This document shows, piece after piece, positions 1-9,575 of a stretch of DNA of 22,647 nucleotides. The position numbers and the translations under genes were made by a program. Position 1 is the first letter of the stretch; every line of letters starts with the position of its first letter. Below the pieces are notes generated by a model. That model was given only the letters and a program-made list of their open reading frames with translations. It ran no database searches and was not told where the DNA came from. This DNA comes from Proteromonas lacertae (Eukaryota > Sar > Bigyra > Opalinata > Proteromonadidae), in contig NGBS01001232.1 of the NCBI GenBank assembly GCA_002245135.1, positions 1-22,647 of the forward strand. Direction: 5' to 3'.

Positions 1-1018
1 AGTGATTCTGAATGAGATGATTGATGAGCTAATTGACTTTCTAATGATCTTATTTGCATCTATATTTCCATATAATCTATTAATATAATTATATACTTCA
101 AGTGTAGTATTAGTTTGATTTATTTTATTATTATCTTCTATAAATTTCAAATATTTGATGTTTAAATCTTGTAGAGTTGCTGAGTATCAGATAATAATAT
201 TTCCATTTCCTGTTTGGCAGATTGTAAACTAGTTATTGTGTTTTGTAGCTGGATTATTTGGGATTTTAACTGTAAATTTTCTTTTTGTAATGACATATTT
301 GATTGAGTTGTTTCATTTGCTTTTGTCATTATACTACATTATATTTAAACAATTACAATTGTAATATATACTTTTCTTTATAATCATTCTCCCATTGTTG
401 AACATAATTCTTTATAATTTCTCGTTTCTATTGACATTTGACTTAATCTGATCTTCAATTGTTCGATTTCTCTTTGTTTTTTCTTTTCTGAAAGTTGTGA
501 TAATTGTAATTTTTGATTTAAATCATCCACTGCATTTCTGTAATCTTGATTTTCTTCTGTCAATTTTGAATTTTCTATTTTTAATGTATTGTATGCAGAT
601 TTCCACAAGGATGGACTACTTGCCTATTAACATAATAATAAATGCAATAATACTGGATTATTCAAAGAATTGCCTAAATTGACGATTTGGAGTTCTATCA
701 GAAATAGATTCTGCCATTGAAGAGTGTAATGGTGAGGAGCTTTCTATTGTTGGGTAAATTAATTTAGAACCACCTATATATAACATTTTGATGAGGTATA
801 CTCTGTAATGGAGATGTATAATCGGATAAATTTAAATTATTATTATCTTCTTCTTCTATATTTGTCAATTCATCGTCAATTGATTCATTTATTACTCTAA
901 TTAACTCAGAATCTAATAAATAGTAAGTATAAAGATACCAGCAATCAAAGACCGTTCTGATGGCGACATTTCCTTTCTATAATACAATATAATGGAATAG
1001 TGAATACCTTTTGCTCAT
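1..1018 (-). pseudogene. coiled-coil protein gene, frame broken, runs off left edge
   Basis: Not a family I recognise. A start ATG at 1018 gives MSKRKEMSPSERSLIAD after removal of two short introns (977-1007 and 913-938). An acidic, Ser/Pro-rich stretch follows, with another intron at 774-801, and the frame stops at 658-660. Further exons on the same strand encode long Gln/Glu/Lys/Leu heptad-like coiled coil: 384-638 (reads ASSPSLWKSAYNTLKIENSK), about 184-325 (SLQKENLQLKSQIIQLQNTI) and 1-51 (MQIRSLESQLAHQSSHSES), the last two linked by plausible introns. These pieces are clearly one protein, but at least three joins need a frame change that no GT-AG intron explains (near 660, 395 and 190). 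It is either a decaying gene or one hit by assembly indels. The coiled coil suggests a structural or scaffold role only; the C-terminus lies outside the window. Confidence 0.55.
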
Positions 1019-1151
1019 TAAAATTGAATTTGAAAATGATTAAACTTCAAACTATTGCTTGATATTCTATTTTGATTATTGTTATTTTTCTCCTTCAATA
1101 AACATTTAAACATATAATAAATATTAAATTTCATTTACTCTTTATACATTC

Positions 1152-4100
1152 TTACTGAATAACGCGAGCTACTAATGAACTTCCATCAGTGATGTGATAA
1201 TAAGCAATTTTGTATTGTTCAAACAAGAATTCTTTTCCTTTAAACAATACAAGCTTAATAGGCGGAATATCATAAATGTGGCTTAATAAATTCTTCAGAT
1301 TCAACACAGATATTGTTGGTGAAATTGTCACTGTTGTTAATGACTTTAAATAAACAGTTATAGTAATTACTCTATGATAGAATATAATCGAATTTGGTTT
1401 GACATTATAATGAGCAAATGATAAATAAGGAAACAATACAACTTCTTTATAAATAAACTGTTGATTTGGATAAGATATATTATATTTTGTTTTTATTAAA
1501 CTATATAGTTTATCAATCAATTCATTCGTTTCAATTTGGATTTTAAAATTTTCATTTCTTATTTGTATAGTAATGTTATAATAGTAATATAAATATAATG
1601 ATTCATGGTTCTTCAATGTATAACTCTGAAGCGTTCTGTTATTATATAATTCTTCTTTATTATCTGATGTTAATACAACTTTTGAGTTATATAAAGTTGA
1701 TATTCGTAGTTTTCGTTTTATTAAATATTTCAATTCCCCAATATAATGATGAGATAAAAAAGGTATATTATAAATTGAACCATTTGAATATATAATATCA
1801 ATATGATATAGTTTGTATAACAACAATGGATTAACTATAGTATAAGTATTGATATAATCATAATCAGAGAATAACGTATAGTTATTATACAATTGAATTG
1901 ATTTAGAAGGTAATTTATATATTGGAGAAATTAATGATTTAAAATCCAAAACGGTAATATTTTTATTTATCAATACAGAATATAAATTACCACTTGAATC
2001 CAACAATAATACTGAAAATGAATATAAATATAAATCAGGAACTGATAAGTAATAATTCAATGTTTTATTAACATTCAACAGAGAATAATAAGGAGAAAGC
2101 TTCTTCTTCCACAATCTAAATTTAAAGTGTTGATTATATATTGCACTTACATATACTGGAAATCGATGTATTTGAAGTAATAAATATTCTCTGAAATAAT
2201 ATATTATATATATCAATCCAAACATCATGAAAAACATTAATAATTGAAGTCTTCTTTTTCTATATAGTTCTTGTTGCTTTAAGTATAATATATAATCATC
2301 AATTTGTTTTGATAATGTTTTTAACTTCACTAATTCTTCAGTTAATAGTTTAAACTGAATATCTGGTGAATGAATAATGTGATTTAATGCGTCTAAACTT
2401 TCAAAGAACGATTTTACTTTATCTGTTTCTGGTAATTCATATAATTTATAATATAAATCATTCAATCGATCTTCAAACATTTTTATTGATTCTAATAACT
2501 TATTCTCATAATTTTGTAACTATAGAATAGAAATAATGCAAATAGGTTATACTGATGTTAAGTAGTTTTCAATATTATTAAACAACTTGAAATACTGATC
2601 ATAACTTTGAATATAAGGGATATTTATAACATTATTAATCTGATTTAATATATAAGACACTATTTCTGAATTAACATATTGCATGGAATTGATATTCTCC
2701 TTTAATGTTACACTATTTATATATACAAATATATAATAATGATAATACATTCGTTTATGAACCAATATATTTGATAAATGGTCAGTAAATTTCATTGTTT
2801 CACTATGAACAACAGCTTTGTTGGAGTAATCATAGCCATATTCTGGATTCTATTCAATACATAATATAAATATATTTATACTGGAGCTGCAACAGGAGTA
2901 CTACTACGAACAACTTCATTTTCTCTATTCAACAATGGAGGTGATATTGGTGATTTGATTGTCTTATACAACGATGTATTTAAACTTACATTATTCAATT
3001 GTATATTGTTTGATTGTTCTTTTGGTGATTTTGTAGTCAATATATTTGTAGTGATTGTTGATGTGGTTCTATTATCAATTAATGAAATTGGTGGAGGTAT
3101 TGTAGTTAATGTATTAATTGAATCATTTATATTTTGTTTATGAATCATCTAAATAAACAATAAATACAAGCAATAATACTGCAGGAGGTGGTGTAGGATA
3201 ATAAATATGTTCATTTTCTTTAATTTCATTCTCTTCTAGTGGTTTTGTTATATTATATTTACTCTTTCTTTTCTGTTTTTGTTGTGATAAGAATCTTGCA
3301 CTTTTACTTTCAATCTATAATAATATTATTAATATATATATACATGTGGATGCAATTGTTCAATTGGAGGTGCTAATAAACTTGGAGCATAACTATCAGA
3401 TATTTTATTTTCAAATGAATTTCTTTTACTAAACATCTTCTTGTCAAGTGATTGATCAATATGTGTTTGAGATAATAATGATCTAGTTGAACTCTATTCA
3501 AAATAATAATAAAATCATATATTATGATATTATTTATACAAAACTTGGATCTGTTTTCTTTCTACGATTAATGATTATATCTGTATCTGATTCTTCACGT
3601 ACTTGAGGAGATTCCTATATGAATATTATAGTATAAATACTATTTTGGGTGGTTTTCTAAATAAACTACTCAATTGATGTGCAAATATATCTTTTACTTT
3701 TCTTTTAGGTCTATATTGACAATTAATAATAATTTATATACTGTTGCTGTTGTTGCTGTTGTTGTTGCGTATCTTTTGTATTAGTTAAATCAACACTTGC
3801 AGAACTACTCCTTCTATCATAATTAATGAATGAATGATTTGAATTAATATCATCATCAAATGGATTAGTTGTTTTAATTGAAGATTTTGTCTATAATAAT
3901 ATATAACAATAATATAATAAATACATTAACAATGTCATCCAGCTCTTCATTAAAATCATCCACATCATTCTGAGATAATGATTTGAACTTTATATCAGAT
4001 AAAATTCTGTTTTTCAACTCTAAAAACTTATGTTTTTGATCAGACGATAATGAATCGATAGTTCTCTCAATTTCATACACTCTTGACTCTAATTCATTGG

Positions 4101-5594
4101 TTAAATGAGATTGTTGTTGATTTTCTATTCTTATTTGTGATAAAGCAATTTGCGTTTGAAGTATTGTTTTATAATAAATATCAGTCTTTTGAAGAAATGT
4201 TTTACTATGACTACATCTAGTAAAGGAGAATGGATTTTTAAATTTGTAATTCCATAAATTCAGTAATATTGCTTCATAGTAAGCACAACCAAATGATACA
4301 CTTTCATCCATATTTAGAGTGAAATTTAATCTATCTTTATTATACCATTTCTGTATGGATTGCTGTATATATGGAATTCTATTAGACCCTCCTAGCATCA
4401 CAAATTCAATATTAGATTTCTGTTCATTTGATACAAATCCAGCTTCAAATGTTTTTTCAATAACACTATGAATAGATTCTAATATTTTATTCTTATCTAT
4501 TAACATATTCAGAGTTACAATATCTAAAACAATCTCAAATGTATCGTCATCATCATCGTCATTATCTGAATTGTCATTATTATTATTATTATTATTGTCA
4601 CGTTTAACATCATCTACAGTCAATAATACACTACTTGCTCCAGTAGCTGATAATTTCTCTTTACATGAAATCACAGACTGTTTTATTTTCAAATATAATT
4701 TTGGATTACTCATTGGGTCAATATTATATTTCTCTTTTATCAAATTACTTATATAATTTATTAATATTTGATCTATCATTCTACCACCTATATGAGTATT
4801 ACAAATATGTGAAATAATATCACAATTGTCTAGTTTATATCCAACTAAAGTAGCAGAAAATGATAAATAACCCATATCTAGTATTAATACTAGTGTATTT
4901 GTATTGGGTCTATCGTAATAACTAGCATTATTATAATATCCGAAACTTAGTGCTGATGCTAAGAAATCTGGAATAAAATTTACTTTTGTGATTTTTAAAC
5001 ATTCACATAATTCTCTTAATATTTCTACTTGATCGTTTGTATAGTAAGATGGTAGTGAAAATATTATTGGATTAGTGTATTCTGTTTCTACAGATACTCC
5101 TCCAATCATTTCTTTTATTGCTTCAAGTATAATCAACATTATTTGATCAACATTTAAGTCTTTCTTTTTACCAAATGGATTAACCTATTATATTAAATAT
5201 TATTATAGTTTATACATGCCATATTATATTACCATTATCATCTATGTCTATTTCTTCTGGGTAATGTTCAGGAAAGAATAGTTTTGCAGCTATTGGATCC
5301 ACTCCAAATACATCATTAACAGTTTTTATTGAATTTTTATAGTTTGATATCTAAATATTATTGAATAATATACAGAATCAGGGTAGAATATGTTCAAATA
5401 CTTCTGTAAAAACTCAACTGAAACACTACAAATTAATAGAAACATTAATACTAGTTCTTTTTTTGCCCAAAGGTATTATCTAGTATTTTAAAGGCTAGAG
5501 TCCTATCTTTTGGATTTACGATTTTACCCTCTGATAAAACAATAAAATTAGACCCTAGATCAATTCCATAAAAAGATGAAGAAGAATAATCCAT
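1152..5594 (-). CDS. Hsp110-like ATPase fused to coiled coil, membrane segment and four ubiquitin-like domains
   Basis: Twelve exons join in frame: 5594-5452, 5425-5374, 5350-5216, 5184-3925, 3890-3742, 3710-3641, 3614-3541, 3494-3344, 3314-3180, 3148-2882, 2849-2553 and 2519-1152, giving about 1366 residues. Every intron is GTAT...AG, 23-46 bp. Residues 8-425 resemble the Hsp110/Sse1 nucleotide-binding domain: phosphate-1 motif FYGIDLGSNF, phosphate-2 LILDMGYLSFSA (209-220), adenosine motif VMLGGSNRIPYIQQ (373-386), and NMDESVSFGCAYYEA. An Asn/Asp tract (about 306-324) interrupts the domain. The substrate-binding beta domain appears missing; a helical stretch with the Hsp110-like ELESRVYEIE follows. 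Residues 531-812 are disordered, with an NPFDDD motif, nine Gln and a basic PKRKVK. A coiled coil leads to a membrane segment (about 1003-1020). Four ubiquitin-like repeats cover about 1078-1365, the last closest to ubiquitin and without a C-terminal GlyGly. There is no signal peptide. Fusion is inferred from unbroken frames, not from transcripts. Confidence 0.75.
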
Positions 5595-5648
5595 TTTTAT
5601 AATTAGATGGATTCCTTTTAAAAAGGGCAATTCAAAATTTGATTGTGT

Positions 5649-5721
5649 GGATCTGTGGCGCAATTGGATAGCGCGCGGGACTTCTAATCCCGAGGTTGGG
5701 GGTTCGAGTCCCCCCAGTTCC
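5649..5721 (+). tRNA. tRNA-Arg (anticodon TCT), copy 1
   Basis: The cloverleaf can be drawn by eye. The acceptor GGATCTG pairs with CAGTTCC with one T-T mismatch at the fourth pair. The D stem is GCGC/GCGC, the anticodon stem CGGGA/TCCCG with loop CTTCTAA (anticodon TCT, reading AGA), and the T stem GGGGG/CCCCC with loop TTCGAGT. There is no intron. AGA is the dominant Arg codon in the neighbouring genes. It lies 55 bp upstream of the divergent Hsp110-like gene. The same 73 bases occur at 13655-13727 and, inverted, at 17683-17755. Confidence 0.93.
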
Positions 5722-5724
5722 TAA

Positions 5725-5741
5725 TTTTTGCTTTTTTTTTT
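5725..5741 (+). terminator. RNA polymerase III terminator, tRNA copy 1
   Basis: A run of five T (5725-5729) begins four bases after the tRNA, and a run of ten T follows (5732-5741). T runs of four or more terminate RNA polymerase III. The longer pyrimidine tract also lies just before the ATG of the duplicated EF-hand exon. Confidence 0.75.
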
Positions 5742-5765
5742 CTTTTCTTTTTATTCAGCAATACA

Positions 5766-6019
5766 ATGAGTTCGAATGATAGACCATTCGAATTAATATT
5801 TCCTTCTCGAAAACGAAATGCTGGTGTTCGAAATATCGGTTTATTAGAGAGTTGGAAAGAAGGAAGTGAAAGTGAATATGAAGAAGTTTATAATGAAGAA
5901 ACTGATCTTTTAAACATATTTGATACTTATTTTGATTTAACTGAAGAGACTTTTCGAAAAGTATGAGTAAAAATCGATAAATTATTGTTGATATAGTTAT
6001 TTTCATCACTTGATCATAA
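5766..6019 (+). pseudogene. truncated 5' fragment of the EF-hand/CorA gene
   Basis: Residues 1-65 (MSSNDRPFELIFPSRKRNAG onward, ending TEETFRK) match exon 1 of the intact gene at 13771. The 36-bp intron and the first ~18 bases of exon 2 are also present, then the sequence changes at 6019, before the EF-hand loop. It therefore lacks the calcium loop, the CorA domain and both membrane helices. The open frame (65 codons plus an in-intron extension to TGA) could still be transcribed, because its upstream region was copied with it, but no functional domain remains. Confidence 0.8.
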
Positions 6020-6029
6020 AATATTTTTA

Positions 6030-6275
6030 TTACTAAATCTTCTATTACATTTCTACACATTTTCTTCTACATTTTATAATACCTTTTAATTTCTACTTCA
6101 TTAATACTTTTTTCTATTCTTTCTTTTATCTATTAATTTATATTATTCTAAATACTACTCCATTGGATGATACAATCTCAATGACGATAGAATTGAAGAA
6201 AAACAATTTCGAACTTGTTTGATATTTCAAAATATTTAGTCGTTTCTATTTTCTTATATTTCTTAAAAACATTCT
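6030..6275 (-). pseudogene. diverged relic of the 5' end of the kinase-like gene
   Basis: On the minus strand this segment aligns by eye with the kinase 5' end at 9040-9170 and its right-arm copy. The relic reads FFNSIVIEIVSS where the gene has FFNSFVEEMLSP. An intron-like GTATTT...AATAG lies in the same place, followed by IKERIEKSINEV against MKERVEKSSNEV, and then the similarity fades. A conserved upstream block (6225-6249) sits at the equivalent position. Divergence is far greater than between the two arms, so this is an older copy. No long frame continues, and there is no sign of a kinase core. Confidence 0.6.
6225..6249 (-). promoter_or_regulatory. conserved upstream block of the kinase gene family, relic copy
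   Basis: On the plus strand the block reads TTTCAAAATATTTAGTCG followed by TTTCTAT, identical to 9143-9167 although the flanking relic is well diverged. The pattern of a conserved non-coding block in diverged surroundings suggests a core promoter or transcription-start element. This is inference from two sequence contexts only. Confidence 0.4.
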
Positions 6276-6573
6276 AAAACATTGATTATATAAAGAAATA
6301 TATTTTATTTTATTTTTTAAAATTATATTCGATATAATTTATGAATAAATCTTAGCTGATTCTATTGGATTTGTGTTTTATGTTTTATTGTGTTAAACAA
6401 ATACCAATATTTTGCAAATACAACAAATTTATTATCAAATAGCATTACAAACAATTTTTGATGGAGGGAAATGGCGCCTTTATCATTATTATTATTCAAT
6501 TTTTATTGGTTAGTTTTGGAGCTAAATCGCGCCAATTTGCATTACTTTTCATTATTCAAATCAATCATTGAAG
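6276..6573 (+). promoter_or_regulatory. upstream region of the TEX264-like gene with GC-rich sites
   Basis: No gene is seen. Against an AT-rich background there are two GC islands, GGCGCC at 6473-6478 and CGCGCC at 6528-6533, plus ATTGG at 6505-6509 and CCAAT at 6532-6536 in inverted arrangement. GCGC cores flanked by T/A resemble E2F-type sites, and CCAAT resembles an NF-Y box. Both readings are only suggestive. Confidence 0.3.
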
Positions 6574-7308
6574 ATGTTGATGATTATTATTTACTTCTTA
6601 CCAATCATAACTGTTGTATGTGCAGTGATTTCAATTGTTGGAGTGAGTAGTTTATGGTATTTGAGTTATTTTTCATATCCTTTTTTGCATTTACCAATGT
6701 ATTGTTAAATTTGAATCCTTAATAAATGAACAGAAGCAGTTGGGGATGTTATTGAGATGAAAGAAATGGATTATGTGTATAATATTGATATTATAATGGT
6801 TTAATAGATTTATAACTCGAACTGGAACATTCGAATCAATGAGTTATGCATATAATGAACTTGATGTTCTTTTGAGAAAAGCTGGTTTAAGTGATAATCG
6901 TAAATATGAAGCATATATTGATGTATATCATACACGACCAGATAAAACCCCTGCATCTGAACAAGCATGGAGTGTAGGAATAGCAATAAAAGATGCATAT
7001 GAACAAAAAGAAAAATTAGAAGAAATCGGTTTAAAAGTAGTAAAATTACCTAAAGCCAAAGTAATAAGAGTAAGAATTCCATGTAGATCGATGTTTACTT
7101 ATGTAATGAATATAGGAAGATTGTATATTTTATGATGTATTAATAAATGTTAAATAGATTTGATAGTATGGATAAGTATTTAGTATCAAATGGTTTGAAA
7201 TGGAAATCAGCTCCTTTAGCTTATAGTAAAATTGGTGAAAATGAGTTTAGTGTATTAGAATATGATGTAGATGAAGGTTGGTTATTTGATTCTGCTATAA
7301 AGAATTAA
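6574..7308 (+). CDS. TEX264-like single-pass membrane protein with GyrI-like domain
   Basis: The order of parts matches TEX264, an ER-membrane autophagy receptor in animals: an N-terminal hydrophobic segment (MLMIIIYFLPIITVVCAV), then a GyrI-like domain. Key stretches are FITRTGTFESMSYAYNELDV, then RKYEAYIDVYHTRPDKTP and KEKLEEIGLKVVKLPKAKV, which parallels the TEX264 segment ending in KVFSFPAPSHV. Later exons add NIGRLFDSMDKYLVSNGLKW and a C-terminal VLEYDVDEGWLFDS. Introns at 6777-6807 and 7123-7157 join in frame. The join between exon 1 and the exon at 6734 is unresolved: the best frame-keeping donor gives an unusually long intron (~87 bp). No long disordered tail with an LC3-interacting motif is evident after the domain, so an ER-phagy role is only inferred. 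The start at 6574 could instead be the ATG at 6580. Confidence 0.7.
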
Positions 7309-7405
7309 GAAATTCATTTTTTATTCTGATTTCAATATATTTATTAATGTAAATCAATAAAATAACATAAATAAATAAACTCATCTATATATGTAATTTA
7401 AAATT

Positions 7406-9132
7406 TCAATTATCAAATTCTATATTTGATTTTGATAATTTTGAGAATAATATTTCCAATTCTTCTATGTGAATTTTATTACCTTTTAGACATATCTTCT
7501 TAATACTTGAATACTTGTGCAATTCTTCTGATAATAATATTATTGATTCATCATTTAAATTCATTCGGAAAAGATTTAGTTCATTATATTCTGTTACAAG
7601 CAAATATATGTAAGGAAGCAATAATCTAAAGCCTTTTTCACCTATTGGATTGCCTACTTAAAAACTACATAAATAATAAGAAATACATCTTAAATCAATA
7701 TATTTTAATTTCATCAATGGAATTGATTCAACAAATGATTCAATAAATTCAGAAGTGACATTACATTCAAATAAATCTAGTATTTGAAGATTCAATAAAT
7801 ATGAAAAATATGATCCAAATAATGATTGTAGCTGGCTTGGAATATCAATATCAACTAATACAATAAAATACATAAGAATTATACCAAATGATAGTTTGAT
7901 TGGATTAATTAGTTTCAATACTTCAAAGAAATATTTTATTCCTTCTTCACATAAACAAATACATTCAGAATTAATTTCTAATATTTCTTTATCATCATAA
8001 TCCATATCAATACTAAATATCATATAGTCTAAATAACATTCTTCACTTATTTTTTCACACATATTATGTATTATTTGAAATTTAATCATCCTTAATATGG
8101 AACTATCCAATTTATATAAATAACTCAATAATAATATTGATAATGCTTTTTCATTTGGTTTATTATTGTACAATTCAATCAAAAAATAAATAATAATCTA
8201 ATTCAACATTAAATGGTGATATTTTCATAAAATAATCATTATTAAATAATGTTAATTTTCTTTCATTATACATCATTATTGATGTTTTCATCATCTCTTA
8301 ATAATTCACTCATTTTTAACATCTCTTTTTTCAATTCTTTTAAACTCAATCTACTTTTATTATTCACTTTTAACATTCTTTCCATCTTTTCTTTCATCAC
8401 ATTATCACATTCTATACTACAATTGTATTTACATCTCACAATATTCTCTTTTGTTTTACATATACTATTATTCTCATTAAATGGTAATTTCTTGTTTATC
8501 ATTTCATATAATATACATCCAATTGACCAAATTACACTTCTCTCGTTACATTCTAATCCACTCAACTCTTCTGGACTTTTGAAGCAAATATCATACACTC
8601 TCAAATCATCTTCTTTTCTCAATTCAATTAAGAATAAATCACATAACTTTACTTTCTTATTCTCTATTATAATGTTACGACTCTTTAAATTATCAACTAT
8701 TATATCATTTTCATTCAACACCAATAATACATCACATAATGAATATAGCAAATCAAATATAGTAATATAGGAAATTGAATTATGCTGAACTATTTCTTCC
8801 AAATCTCTACAATAATACTCACGATATAGTAATAAATGCATATTCGATTGTAATGAAACTACTCTCAAAGGGTATATGGATGATAAACTACATTCTAACA
8901 ATAAGGTGTGTTTTTCACTGAATTTTAATATCTTCTTCTCTTTTATTCCTGAAACATTCAATAATTTACACATTCTTATATCATTTTCATCATGTAACGT
9001 AAAAGCTACTTCATTACTACTCTTTTCTACTCTTTCTTTCATCTATTCAATAGATATGACTATAAATACAGTAATATTAGAGGTTATAAAGGGCGACAAC
9101 ATCTCCTCTACGAAAGAATTAAAGAAATACAT
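7406..9132 (-). CDS. kinase-like (pseudokinase) protein fused to leucine-rich repeats
   Basis: Proposed exons: 9132-9070 (MYFFNSFVEEMLSPFITSNI), 9042-8272, 8197-7687 (perhaps with a further 30-bp in-frame intron at 7855-7884) and 7653-7406, about 520-530 residues. The second exon has a kinase C-lobe outline: NLKSRNIII where kinases have DLKPENILL, VKLCDLFL in place of VKLCDFG, SPEELSG, and WSIGCILYEMINKKLPF. HRD is replaced by VDN and DFG by DLF, and no glycine loop or VAIK lysine is seen, so catalysis is unlikely. The C-terminal half has leucine-rich repeats of the ribonuclease-inhibitor style (NLQILDLFECNV, KYIDLRCNPIGEKG, IKKICLKGNKI). The two halves join through a 74-bp GTATAA...TTAG intron in phase 0. 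Alternatively a separate LRR gene starts at ATG 8276, overlapping the kinase stop and needing a one-base T-run correction. The 5' part is duplicated in the right arm. Confidence 0.6.
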
Positions 9133-9575
9133 TTTCTTTTTGTTTCAAAATATTTAGTCGTTTCTATATTCTTATTTTTGCTTTAAAAACAATTATAACA
9201 TGCTTATTTTGTTTATCATTATGCTAAGAAGGATTTAATGAGTATTAAATAGAAAGAAATAATATATAATATTTATAGATAAAAAGTGAGAAAACAAATG
9301 AACTATGTAGTTAAATAATTTGATATTATTTGTATTTTTGGTATATAGAATTAAATTTAGATGAATTAGATGAAAAGTGAAAATTCTGTTGATTATCTTA
9401 GAATATATGTGTTTTAAATCTTAAAATATGATTTGAATAATTGTAAACAAAGATATAACGATGACTTACAATACTTTACAATTGTTAAAATGAAGAATAG
9501 CAGCATTTAACAAATTTTCATCAAATCAAATCAAACATTCTCAAATAGTGATTTTTTCATTTAATTCACTTTAGA
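9133..9575. promoter_or_regulatory. divergent intergenic region between kinase and ABCG genes (left arm)
   Basis: No coding frame is supported over these 443 bases. They separate two genes transcribed away from each other and so should hold both promoters. The kinase side contains the conserved block at 9143-9167. The ABCG side ends CACTTTAGAATG at the start codon. The rest is AT-rich without a recognisable element. The same region is repeated at 21833-22274. Confidence 0.5.
9143..9167 (-). promoter_or_regulatory. conserved upstream block of the kinase gene, left arm
   Basis: Lies 10 bases upstream of the proposed kinase start at 9132. It is identical over 25 bases to 6225-6249, upstream of the old relic. 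Its position just before the start codon fits a transcription-start or 5' UTR element. This is comparison only; there is no functional evidence. Confidence 0.4.

Larger units (their letters stand above)
5648..6019 (+). repeat. dispersed copy of the tRNA-Arg plus EF-hand exon 1 segment
   Basis: Nearly identical to 13654-14036, starting one base before the tRNA and ending about 18 bases into exon 2 of the EF-hand/CorA gene. Homology to the other copies stops sharply at the tRNA 5' end. Differences are few: T-run length, CAGC versus CAGT before the ATG, and one base near 6013. The high identity implies recent duplication or gene conversion. Confidence 0.85.

Noticed and set aside
1152-1300. Conjugatable ubiquitin or polyubiquitin precursor
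   Set aside because: The last unit ends ARVIQ without GlyGly, and the units differ too much to be polyubiquitin.
3874-3924. Hydrophobic tail (VFIILLLYIIIDK) ending the Hsp110-like protein
   Set aside because: The stretch is a 34-bp GTATTT...TATAG intron. Splicing it restores frame with eight further exons, so the tail is probably intron read-through.
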